NCBI GenBank assembly: GCA_023423935.1
Contig: JAFAEQ010000073.1
Location: 62,001-126,000, forward strand
From: Pseudomonadota bacterium
GTDB taxonomy: Bacteria > Pseudomonadota > Gammaproteobacteria > Steroidobacterales > Steroidobacteraceae
DNA: 64,000 nt
Direction: 5' to 3'
The notes beneath the pieces are model-generated. The model was not told the DNA's origin. It worked only from the letters and a program-made list of their open reading frames with translations, and ran no database searches. A program made the position numbers and the translations under genes. Shown piece after piece: positions 35,208 to 43,641 of this stretch; position 1 is the first letter of the stretch, and every line of letters begins with the position of its first letter.

Positions 35208-37682
35208 ATGAAGCGCGCAATCAATCTCGGCGTTCTACGCTTTGCGGCCATCGCGCTGCTGGCGGCCCTCGCACTGGCGGGATGCGGCGGCGGTGCGAGC
35301 ACCGAACCCAATCCGGTAACCAATGGACCGGATGCAGGCCCGAGCTATGGCGGTCCGCCGCCTTCGACGGACGACATTCAGGCATTCCGCATCGAGTTCT
35401 GGGAGAACGTGCGCGGTGCGAACCGCTGCGGCAACTGCCACAAGGCGGGCGGTCAGGCGCCGCAGTTCGCGCGCTCTGACGATGTGAATGCGGCGTACCA
35501 GCAGGCCCTCACCGTCGTCAGCCGCGATACACCTTCGCAATCCGCTCTGGTGCTGAAAGTGGCCGGTGGCCACAACTGCTGGCTTGCCGATGCGGGGTCA
35601 TGCGCAACCATTCTGACGCGCTGGATCACGGCATGGGTCGGGTCGACGGCCGCAGGCGGCAAACAGATCGAGCTGCAGGCACCTCCCGATAAGGATGTGA
35701 AGTCGAGCCGGCATCTGCCGAAGGATCCGCCGGCCTCGTTCCAGCCGCTGCACGATCTGTTCACGGGCAAAGGCAAGTGCTTCAACTGTCATCGCTCCAC
35801 TTCGCCCACGGCGCAACAGCCGTACTTCGCGGCCGCGACGGTTGAAGAGGCTTACGTCGCCGCAATGCCGAAGATCAACCTGGATGATCCGAAGAGCTCG
35901 CGCTTCGTGGTCCGCCTGCGCAACGAATCGCACAACTGCTGGAGTCAGAGCTGCGCCGCGGATGCTCAGGAAATCGAAGATCTGATCAGCGCGATGGCGA
36001 GCCAGATTCAGCCGACCGAAGTGCCTCCCGGTGCCGTGGTCAGCAAGGCACTCACCTTGTACGACGGCACGGTGGCTGCGGGCGGCAATCGCTACGAGAA
36101 GAACGCGATCGCTCTGTATGAGTTCAAGACGGGCTCGGGCAACACCGTGTTCGATACGAGCGGTGTCGATCCGGCCGCGGATCTCACGCTCGCGGGCTCG
36201 CGAGGGATGGACTTCGACTGGGTTGGCGGCTGGGGTGTCGTCTTCAAGACGCCCACGGCAAAGGCGCAGGCCTCGACGACCACCAGCCGCAAGTTCCAGC
36301 AGCTGATCACGGCCACGGGCGAGTATTCGATCGAAGCGTGGGCCATTCCGGGCAATACCACTCAGGAAGATGCCCGCATCATCAGCTACTCCGGCAGCAC
36401 GAATGCTCGCAATTTCACCCTCGGCCAGAATCTCTACAACTACGAGTTCTTCAGCCGCAGCACGGCCACGGGTGCGAATGGCACACCGCAGCTTGCGACC
36501 GACGATGACGCCGAGCGTCTGCAGGCAGCACTTCAGCACGTGGTCGTCACATTCGACCCCGTCAACGGCCGCCGCATCTACGTGAACGGCGAGTTCACCG
36601 GCGACATGGATGGCGCAGGCGGCGGCACGCTGGCCGACTGGGACAACAGCTTCGCATTCGTTCTGGGTAACGAGGTGAGCAACAACCGTCCGTGGTCGGG
36701 CGTGTTGCGGCTCGTCGCGGTCCACAACCGCGCGCTCACGGCTGCCCAGGTCAAGCAAAACTTCGAAGCAGGGGTCGGCGAGAAGTACTTCCTGCTGTTC
36801 GGTATCGAGCACATCACCGGTGTGCCGAAGGCGTACATCCTCTTCGAGGCGGCGCAGTACGACAGTGCCGGATACCTCTTCACCAATCCGAAGTTCATCA
36901 GCCTCGATCCGAATGCGAAGCCGGGCAACATCGCGCTCAAGGGCATGCGCATCGGTGTGAATGGCGCTGAGCCGCATGTGGGCCAGGCTTACCGCCTGCT
37001 CGAAACCACGATCACCGACGAGAACTACTCGGCTGCGACCGGTCAGCTGCTCTCGAACGTCGGTACCGTGATCGGGCTCGAGAATGGTCCGATGAACGAT
37101 GAGTTCTTCCTGTGCTTCGATCAGCTCGGCGACAAGTCGAATGTCTGCTCGCAGTTCGCGACGGCTCAGACACCCACTGTGGAGGACTCGCCGCGTCCGT
37201 CGGACATCGGTGTGCGCACGTTCGATGCGATCAATGCGACCTTCGCCGCGATCACGGGCGTGAATCCGAACGACACGAAGGTCAAGGCGACGTTCACGAG
37301 CGTGCGGCAGTCGCTGCCTGCCGTGAGCAGCATCCAGGCGTTCCTGTCATCGCATCAGACTTCGATCGCGCAGCTGGCGCTGCAGTACTGCAACGTGCTG
37401 GTCGATACCCCTGCGGCGAGCAACGCGTTCTTCGAAGGAGCGCTGCCGACGAGTTTCAACTCACAGGCTGACAAGGACAAGGTCATCGATAAGCTGGTCG
37501 CAAAGGCGATCGGTACCGCGGGTACCCAGCCGTCGACGGCGCAAGTTCATACGGAGCTGGACAATCTCATTAACGAGCTATGCAGCGTCCCTGGGAAAGC
37601 CTGCAGCGGACAACGAGTAAAGGACGTCACCAAAGCTGCTTGCGGCGCCGCCATCGGCAATGCAGCGACGCTGGTTCAGTAA
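35208..37682 (+). CDS. Diheme LamG-domain lipoprotein
   Basis: An 824-residue lipoprotein (lipobox LAGC, Cys26). The first 270 residues hold two copies of a module: CGNCH (74-78) followed by GHNCW and a later Cys, and CFNCH (191-195) followed by SHNCW and a later Cys. Residues about 300-520 are a LamG/concanavalin-like jellyroll (YEFKTGSGNTVFDTSG, YSIEAWAIPGN, QHVVVTFDPVNGRRIYVNGEF), usually sugar- or surface-binding. The remainder has no recognised domain. AAGGAG precedes the ATG. The arrangement of heme domains and a binding domain on the cell surface suggests an extracellular redox protein. Confidence 0.72.
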   Translation: MKRAINLGVLRFAAIALLAALALAGCGGGASTEPNPVTNGPDAGPSYGGPPPSTDDIQAFRIEFWENVRGANRCGNCHKAGGQAPQFARSDDVNAAYQQALTVVSRDTPSQSALVLKVAGGHNCWLADAGSCATILTRWITAWVGSTAAGGKQIELQAPPDKDVKSSRHLPKDPPASFQPLHDLFTGKGKCFNCHRSTSPTAQQPYFAAATVEEAYVAAMPKINLDDPKSSRFVVRLRNESHNCWSQSCAADAQEIEDLISAMASQIQPTEVPPGAVVSKALTLYDGTVAAGGNRYEKNAIALYEFKTGSGNTVFDTSGVDPAADLTLAGSRGMDFDWVGGWGVVFKTPTAKAQASTTTSRKFQQLITATGEYSIEAWAIPGNTTQEDARIISYSGSTNARNFTLGQNLYNYEFFSRSTATGANGTPQLATDDDAERLQAALQHVVVTFDPVNGRRIYVNGEFTGDMDGAGGGTLADWDNSFAFVLGNEVSNNRPWSGVLRLVAVHNRALTAAQVKQNFEAGVGEKYFLLFGIEHITGVPKAYILFEAAQYDSAGYLFTNPKFISLDPNAKPGNIALKGMRIGVNGAEPHVGQAYRLLETTITDENYSAATGQLLSNVGTVIGLENGPMNDEFFLCFDQLGDKSNVCSQFATAQTPTVEDSPRPSDIGVRTFDAINATFAAITGVNPNDTKVKATFTSVRQSLPAVSSIQAFLSSHQTSIAQLALQYCNVLVDTPAASNAFFEGALPTSFNSQADKDKVIDKLVAKAIGTAGTQPSTAQVHTELDNLINELCSVPGKACSGQRVKDVTKAACGAAIGNAATLVQ

Positions 37683-37694
37683 AGGGTAGTCACC

Positions 37695-39296
37695 ATGTTG
37701 ATCATCAAATCCCGTCGCAAACGCGCTCTGGCTCTGAACGAGCCGATCAAGCATGAGTCGCACAAGCGTCCGGTCACGCGGCGTGACTTTCTGGCGCAGG
37801 GCTTTCTGACCGGTGCCGCCACGGTGCTTGCCCCTGCTGGCATCGCTGCGATGCTGAAACCCGGTAGTGCTCGTGCCGCGCTCGCAAGCGACATCGTTAA
37901 TATGAAGGCGCCCGGCGACTGCAACATCCTGGGTGGCGCCGGCAAGATCCCGTTCATCTGCTTCGATCTGGCCGGTGGCGCCAACATCGCAGGCTCCAAT
38001 GTGCTCGTCGGCAAAGACGGCGGGCAGATGGACTTCCTATCGACGCAGGGCTACTCCAAGCTCGGCATTCCGAGCAACATGGTTCCGAACAACGGCACGA
38101 CGACGACGTTCTTCAATACGGAGCTTGGCCTCGCTTTCCACAGCGACAGTGCGTTTCTGCGCGGCATCCTCGAGATGACTTCGCCAGCGACGCGCGCAGG
38201 TGTGAATGGCGCGGTCATTGCGGCGCGCTCGGAAAACGACACGGGCAACAACCCCCACAATCCGATGTACGGGCTGGCGAAATATGGTGCGCGTGGCGAA
38301 CTGCTCACGCTGATCGGCTCGCAGAACTCCGACTCGGGCGGCAATTCCATGGCGCCCGCTTCCATGATGGATCCGGCATTCCGTCCGACCAAGATCGACC
38401 GCCGCAGCGATGTGGTGGGCCTGGTCGACACCGGCGAAGTCGCCTCCATTCTCAGTACGGACGACACGGTCAAGGTGCTGGAGTCGATGGTACGCATCAC
38501 CCGCGACAAGGTCGGTAACGTCTCGACGGGTCTCGCGGCGGGGGATGATGCGGAGACCAAGAAGCGCTTCCGCTGCAGCTACGTGAAGACAGCCGATACG
38601 GTGAATACCTTCGGCAATCCAGCAGCGCTCGATCCCGCCGCCGATACCGATATCACCGCCATCATCGGTCCGAACTTCGGCGGCGATGGTGAGCTGCAGA
38701 AGACCGCTTCGGTGATGAAGCTCGTGATCGAAGGCAATGCCGGTGCAGGCACCATCACCATGGGCGGTTTTGACTATCACACCGGCGAGCGAGCCACTGG
38801 CGAAGCCCGTGATCTGCGCGCGGGCCGATGCATGGGAGCATGCCTCGAGTTCGCTGCCCGCCGCGGCAAGCCGCTCATGCTCTATGTGTTCAGCGACGGC
38901 TCGCTGTCATCGAACGGTCGTATCGACGATTCCGCTGGTGGTCGTGGCAAGGGCGAATGGACGGGCGACAATCAGCAGACCGCTGCGTCGTTCTTCCTGG
39001 TTTACAACCCGCCGTCGCTCGGTGGTCGCCCGGTGCTGCTCACGAGCGGCGCGAACGGCGCTGCACGCCATCAGCAGATCGGGGCTTACAGTGCAGGTGG
39101 TGATGTCATCACCAGCAGCAGCCCCGCGGCCAACAACGTCGTCGGTCTGGTGCAGACGGTGCTCTTGAACTACATGGCGCTGCACGGCGAGGCAGGCCAG
39201 TTCAATGCGACGTTCGGCAACGCTCTGGGTACTGGCGCGGCACTCGACACCTTGATCGCATTCAATCCGATCGTGAATGGCACGATCAGCGGATAA
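37695..39296 (+). CDS. Tat-exported DUF1501-like protein
   Basis: A 533-residue protein with a twin-arginine signal (RRDFLAQGFLTGAATVL, starting near residue 31) inside a long N-region. The mature part contains FICFDLAGGANIAGSN, MTSPATRAGVNGAVIAARSEND, GGFDYHTG and LMLYVFSDGSLSSNGRIDDSAGG, resembling the alkaline-phosphatase/sulfatase-like fold of DUF1501 proteins, which are secreted with heme-containing partners in planctomycetes. Tat export implies folding, perhaps with a cofactor, before secretion. AAAGGG precedes the ATG, 12 bp after the LamG gene. A strong terminator follows, closing the operon. Confidence 0.65.
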   Translation: MLIIKSRRKRALALNEPIKHESHKRPVTRRDFLAQGFLTGAATVLAPAGIAAMLKPGSARAALASDIVNMKAPGDCNILGGAGKIPFICFDLAGGANIAGSNVLVGKDGGQMDFLSTQGYSKLGIPSNMVPNNGTTTTFFNTELGLAFHSDSAFLRGILEMTSPATRAGVNGAVIAARSENDTGNNPHNPMYGLAKYGARGELLTLIGSQNSDSGGNSMAPASMMDPAFRPTKIDRRSDVVGLVDTGEVASILSTDDTVKVLESMVRITRDKVGNVSTGLAAGDDAETKKRFRCSYVKTADTVNTFGNPAALDPAADTDITAIIGPNFGGDGELQKTASVMKLVIEGNAGAGTITMGGFDYHTGERATGEARDLRAGRCMGACLEFAARRGKPLMLYVFSDGSLSSNGRIDDSAGGRGKGEWTGDNQQTAASFFLVYNPPSLGGRPVLLTSGANGAARHQQIGAYSAGGDVITSSSPAANNVVGLVQTVLLNYMALHGEAGQFNATFGNALGTGAALDTLIAFNPIVNGTISG

Positions 39297-39322
39297 GCGT
39301 CACGCGGATCGGCATCGGCACA

Positions 39323-39358
39323 CGAAAGGCCCGGCATCCGCCGGGCCTTTCGCTTTCG
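39323..39358. terminator. Terminator after the DUF1501-like gene
   Basis: A perfect 12-bp stem (CGAAAGGCCCGG at 39323-39334, CCGGGCCTTTCG at 39341-39352) with a six-base loop, followed by CTTTCG. It lies between converging genes and may act on both strands. Confidence 0.85.
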
Positions 39359-39373
39359 TCTGCCTGAATTCGT

Positions 39374-40855
39374 CTACCTGAACTTATAGTTGAGTTGCAC
39401 GCCGAAGATGTTCGCGTAGCTCTTGAAGTTCGCGGATGTCGTCGTGCCGCTGCCGGTGCATTCGGGCAGCACGCATTCGGTGTTGTTCATGCGGGTGTCC
39501 TTGATGTCGACGTAGGTGTACGCGCCATCGAGGGTGATGCCGTTGTCGAAGGAGTAGCGCGCGCCGACCGAGTACCAGACGCGGTCGTTGTCGGGCAGAT
39601 TCGCAATACGGCGTTCGGCGTCGGGCACGGGCGATTCGTCGAATGCCAGGCCGCCGCGGAGTTTCAGCGGAATGTTATCGAATGCGTACGTGACGCCTGC
39701 CGAGAAGCGGTCGGTCGCATGCCAGTTCTGTTCGATCACCGCATCGGGAAGTGCGGTGTCGAACTTCAGTCGCAGCTCCTTGAACTTGTCGTGCCAGGTG
39801 TGAGTCCAGTCGGCGGTCACCGCGAACTGGCCGATCTGCTTGAACATGTTCAGTGCGAACGAGTCGGGTGTATCGACTTTCACCCGCCCGTTGCCATTCT
39901 CGAATCCTTCTTCGTCGAGGCCTGCCTGGATCGCCGCGTTCCATGAGGCGTTGACGATTGCACCCACCGTCGGCACGTTCGCGAATATCGAGTTCTCGAA
40001 ACTCGCAGGCCGTGACCATTTCGCGTCGCCTTCGAGTTCATGTCGGATGCTCGAGCGATATGCGGCACCGAACCGCAACGTCTCATCGACCTGCCACAAC
40101 AGGCCCACGTTGAACCCGAAAGCCCAGTCGTCGCCCTCATAGGACAGGCGCCCGTCGTATTGAGGGTTGCTCATCGAAGCGAGAGCCACCTGTTGCAGTT
40201 GCGTTTGCGTCAGCACGACGCCCTGTGCCGCGACTCCTTGTGCAAAGGCCGGCAGACTCGCTGCCGCAAGCGTGCCGAAGTCGGCTGCCTTCTTGAACTT
40301 CGCGTCCATGTACTGCGCGGAGACGCCGAGCCCGACCGAGAAGTGATCGTTGATCTTGTAGGCGAATTGCGGGTTGACTGTGATCGTCGTCAGATCGAGC
40401 TGGATGCCGTTGTAGCGGCCCACCCAGTCGGAGTCGTACTTAGTGCGATCTCCAAACGGCACAAAGATGCCCAGTCCGCCGTACATGCGGTCATTGAACT
40501 GATGCGCCCAGTAGAGCTGCGGCACCAGCACCAGGTCTGTCGGGCCATCGCTGCCGGGGCCGAAAATCGTCGCGCCCTCTGCATTCACCGCAATGACGTC
40601 GTTCGCTTCGATATGCGGATCGAGTGTGATGAGTGCGGCGGACACGTTGTCGCCTTCGAGCAGCGTGATTGCAGCAGGATTGTAAAAAAGCACCGATGCG
40701 TCGGCGGCCTCTGCCGGATTGGAGTTCGCCACTCCCTGCGAGCTGACGCTCTGTGTACCGAAGTGATAGCCGGAAGCGAATACGGAGGCTGGGACGAACA
40801 GGAGAATTCCGATTCGGAGCGGCTGAAGCGTGTGTGCATTGCGTTTCGTTGCCAT
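39374..40855 (-). CDS. FadL/OmpP1/TodX-family outer-membrane transporter
   Basis: A 493-residue outer-membrane protein. A signal peptide (to about residue 28) precedes the diagnostic N-terminal hatch ASGYHFGTQSVSSQGVANSNPAEAADASVLFYNPAA, with the NPA motif, and a 14-strand barrel ending in YKFR. FadL-type channels take up hydrophobic compounds such as long-chain fatty acids or aromatic hydrocarbons. The divergent neighbour encodes an esterase/lipase, so uptake of released fatty acids is a plausible joint role. The start follows AGGACC. Confidence 0.88.
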   Translation of the reverse strand: MATKRNAHTLQPLRIGILLFVPASVFASGYHFGTQSVSSQGVANSNPAEAADASVLFYNPAAITLLEGDNVSAALITLDPHIEANDVIAVNAEGATIFGPGSDGPTDLVLVPQLYWAHQFNDRMYGGLGIFVPFGDRTKYDSDWVGRYNGIQLDLTTITVNPQFAYKINDHFSVGLGVSAQYMDAKFKKAADFGTLAAASLPAFAQGVAAQGVVLTQTQLQQVALASMSNPQYDGRLSYEGDDWAFGFNVGLLWQVDETLRFGAAYRSSIRHELEGDAKWSRPASFENSIFANVPTVGAIVNASWNAAIQAGLDEEGFENGNGRVKVDTPDSFALNMFKQIGQFAVTADWTHTWHDKFKELRLKFDTALPDAVIEQNWHATDRFSAGVTYAFDNIPLKLRGGLAFDESPVPDAERRIANLPDNDRVWYSVGARYSFDNGITLDGAYTYVDIKDTRMNNTECVLPECTGSGTTTSANFKSYANIFGVQLNYKFR

Positions 40856-41046
40856 GTCTCTGTGGTCCTACGAATGAGGTCGCGTGGATCAGCAAGGAAT
40901 GCGACTGATACATGCGAAGGCTAGTTCAACTCTGCGAGCGACGATCGCTGCGGAAATCCCAGATGGCGGATGCCACTGTTACCAGTGCTCAGTACGCCGC
41001 GTATCGCACCGCTAATGAACGCAGCTCAACCAACACAAGTGCCATC

Positions 41047-42132
41047 ATGCGAAGTAAATTGCGTACGAGTGCTCTGATCGTCTGTGCTGTCGTTTTCTGT
41101 GCGTGCGGCGATGACAAAGTGACGTCGGTCAACACGACGCCGCCGGACGTCTCGCCGCCATATGCGCAAGTCGTTGCGTTCGGAGACAGTCTCAGCGATG
41201 CAGGGACCTACAATCCGACGACTGCCGATGGCGACGCCTCCAACGACAGCGCGACCGGACTGCCGTTCACCACCAAGCCCGGCGCGCCGTGGGCGGTCTA
41301 CGTTGCGGCGAATCTAGGAATTCAGCTCACGCCCAATCAGCAGGTGGACTTCGGCGTCGTGGGTAATGGCGGCGAGGTGATCCAGCTCGGAGGGCTCGAC
41401 TACGCCGAAGGTGGGGCGCGTATCGATGTCGATGGTGCCAATGGTGGCATCGTGCTGCAGACGATTCCCGGGGTCGGCAGTGTGCCGGTGCAGCTCGCGA
41501 CGAGCCGCTCGATCAGAACGCAGATCGACGACTACTTGAGCGAGCATGGCAATGCGTTCAGCGACGACCAGCTCATTCTCATTCAAGGTGGCGCCAACGA
41601 TCTCTTCGAGTTCCTGGGCCAGGTGGCTGCGAATCCTGCGCTCGCTGCAAACGCATCGAGCGTCGTGACGTCGGCCGCGACCGCGATGATCACGCAGATC
41701 GGCAGGCTGCGCGCGGCCAACGCGACGCATATCGTGTACGCCAATCTTCCGGATCTCGGCAAGATACCCCAGTTCAGTACGACGGCGTTGACGGATCTCG
41801 CAACGCAGCTGTCGGTGAGCTACAACAATGCCGTCAAGACGCAACTCGATGCGTGGGCTGTCACGATCTTCGATACGTCGACGTTGTTCGCGGCCGTGAT
41901 TGCGATGCCCGAGACTTACGGGTTTACGAACGTGACGACGCCTGCCTGCAACAGCGACACCATACCGGGCGATCCGGCGACGCTATCTGCGCTGATCTGC
42001 TCGCCGAGCACATTGGTGGCACCGAATGCGGATATCACCCACTTGTTCGCCGACTATGTGCATCCCACGGCGCGCGGGCATGCGTTGTGGGCCGATCAGG
42101 TGACCGCGATGCAATCGCAGGTGGCATTCTGA
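41047..42132 (+). CDS. SGNH/GDSL-family lipoprotein esterase or lipase
   Basis: A 361-residue exported hydrolase with a lipobox FCAC (Cys18). All four SGNH blocks are visible: block I FGDSLSDAGTYNP with the catalytic Ser, block II Gly in the GGLDYAEGGA region, block III GGANDLFEF with Asn, and block V DYVHPTARGHALWAD with catalytic Asp and His. It resembles the phospholipase/lecithinase/hemolysin group. The start at 41047 is chosen because it gives a proper lipoprotein signal; a 45-residue upstream extension to 40912 has none. It probably hydrolyses esters at the cell surface. Confidence 0.85.
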   Translation: MRSKLRTSALIVCAVVFCACGDDKVTSVNTTPPDVSPPYAQVVAFGDSLSDAGTYNPTTADGDASNDSATGLPFTTKPGAPWAVYVAANLGIQLTPNQQVDFGVVGNGGEVIQLGGLDYAEGGARIDVDGANGGIVLQTIPGVGSVPVQLATSRSIRTQIDDYLSEHGNAFSDDQLILIQGGANDLFEFLGQVAANPALAANASSVVTSAATAMITQIGRLRAANATHIVYANLPDLGKIPQFSTTALTDLATQLSVSYNNAVKTQLDAWAVTIFDTSTLFAAVIAMPETYGFTNVTTPACNSDTIPGDPATLSALICSPSTLVAPNADITHLFADYVHPTARGHALWADQVTAMQSQVAF

Positions 42133-42166
42133 GAGTCGCTGCATTCCGCAGCGCTGAGAACCATCG

Positions 42167-43075
42167 TTAGCTTCGGCGCGCCCTTCGTTGCACGGGCCAG
42201 CCAAGCTCGCCTTCGAGCAGATGATCGCTGATGCTCGTGCCCGCTCGCATCTGGCCGGCCAGCTTCGCACTGGGCGCAGCGCCAGTGAAGAACCTGAACT
42301 CGCGATTGAAGTGCGACTGGTCATAGAACCCGTCGAGATGCGTGCCGGCTGCGTGGTTGCGGCGCTCCGCGATCAACCGATGGTAGCTGTGCTTGAAGCG
42401 CACGATCCGCGCATAGCGCTTCGGCGTCATGCCGACGGCGGCGCTGAAACGTCGCTCGAGACTGCGCAGATCCAGGCGATGCGAGCGAGCCCACTCCATG
42501 ATCGACAGCTGGCCTCGCGTGCGCTGAAGTTCGTACAACAAGTGTTGTGTGGCGGCGTGCTCCGGCTCCAGGCCCGCGATCGTTCGCAGGAAGAATGTAT
42601 CGAGCAGGTGCTTCATCGTGGCGGCGCATCGCTCATTGGCCAGCGCATCTTCCAGATCAAGCAAGCCGCGATCGTTCAGTTCGGCAAGCGCAAGAGTGGT
42701 ATCGCGAAAGTCGATCAGGGGAATCGAGATCAGCCGGTGCAGAGCGCGTGGGTCGAGCTTCGCGCCCGCAAGTCGTACCGGACCGATGTTGCGCGTCAGC
42801 ACGGAGTGAGACCGTCCGCCGATGAGATAACTCGAGCGCATGACCGTCCGTTGAGCGCGATCTTCGACGGGCCAGCGTTCGTAGCCGCTCGCTCCAAGAT
42901 TGAAAACGATCTCCGAGTGACCATCCGGGAGCAGCAGTTCGGGAGGCTCATCCGCTGCAGGCTTCCCGTGCGGATCGGGCTCGACGACAAAGTAGCAGTG
43001 AACCCACGGACGCAGACGTGCATCCGGCTCGATGAGCCAGTACCGCATATCGTCGCGAATGAGCGTGGGTTTCAC
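42167..43075 (-). CDS. AraC-family transcriptional regulator
   Basis: A 302-residue regulator with an N-terminal sensor domain (about 5-165; RYWLIEPDARLRPWVHCYFVVE, LLLPDGHSEIVFNLG) like the DUF6597 family and a C-terminal AraC DNA-binding domain (about 190-290; ELQRTRGQLSIMEWARSHRLDLRSLERRFSAAVGMTPKRYARI and GFYDQSHFNREFRFFTGAAP). The start is placed at a GTG (43075) preceded by AGGAG nine bases upstream; an ATG at 43147 lacks a ribosome site. It is divergent from the molybdenum hydroxylase genes and probably controls them. Confidence 0.82.
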   Translation of the reverse strand: MKPTLIRDDMRYWLIEPDARLRPWVHCYFVVEPDPHGKPAADEPPELLLPDGHSEIVFNLGASGYERWPVEDRAQRTVMRSSYLIGGRSHSVLTRNIGPVRLAGAKLDPRALHRLISIPLIDFRDTTLALAELNDRGLLDLEDALANERCAATMKHLLDTFFLRTIAGLEPEHAATQHLLYELQRTRGQLSIMEWARSHRLDLRSLERRFSAAVGMTPKRYARIVRFKHSYHRLIAERRNHAAGTHLDGFYDQSHFNREFRFFTGAAPSAKLAGQMRAGTSISDHLLEGELGWPVQRRARRS

Positions 43076-43177
43076 TAAAAATTTCTCCTGAGCACAGCCT
43101 GCTGTCTCGACCGATTTTTTACAAGACACTGTGGCTGCTCCGGGCATGCTCTTGCGAAGTCATCCAAGGGACTCGCA

Positions 43178-43639
43178 ATGCCCAAATACGTCTTGAATGT
43201 TAACAGCCGCACCCATCAGGTCGATGTCGAGGACCCCTCGACTCCGCTGCTGTGGGTTCTGCGCGATCTCATCGGTCTGACGGGAGCGAAGTACGGCTGC
43301 GGCATGGCGCAATGCGGAGCCTGCACCGTTCATTTGAATGGCAATGCCGTCCGATCCTGCTCGGTGCCTGTTTCGGCGGCAGGTCAGCAGGCCATCGTCA
43401 CGATCGAAGGCCTGTCCGAGGACGGCTCGCATCCGCTGCAGCGCGCCTGGGCGCAGTTCGATGTGCCGCAATGCGGTTATTGTCAGTCGGGCCAGATCAT
43501 GCAGGCGGCCGCCTTTCTGAAGCGTAATCCCAGTCCATCTGACGAGGAGATTCGTCAGGCGATGGCGGGCAACCTGTGCCGCTGCGGAACTTATCCGCGC
43601 ATTCAACAGGCCATCGCGGCCGTCGCACGCGGAGGATGA
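43178..43639 (+). CDS. iorA: [2Fe-2S] subunit of a molybdenum hydroxylase
   Basis: A 153-residue protein with the plant-type ferredoxin cluster Cys41, Cys46, Cys49 and Cys61 (CGMAQCGAC) and the second helical cluster Cys99, Cys102, Cys134 and Cys136 (QCGYCQSG and CRCGTYPR). This is the small subunit of the isoquinoline 1-oxidoreductase / aldehyde dehydrogenase type of xanthine oxidase family enzymes. It relays electrons from molybdopterin to an acceptor. AAGGGA precedes the ATG. It overlaps the ribosome site and first ATG of the large subunit. The symbol reflects family, not proven substrate. Confidence 0.85.
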   Translation: MPKYVLNVNSRTHQVDVEDPSTPLLWVLRDLIGLTGAKYGCGMAQCGACTVHLNGNAVRSCSVPVSAAGQQAIVTIEGLSEDGSHPLQRAWAQFDVPQCGYCQSGQIMQAAAFLKRNPSPSDEEIRQAMAGNLCRCGTYPRIQQAIAAVARGG

Positions 43640-43641
43640 CG

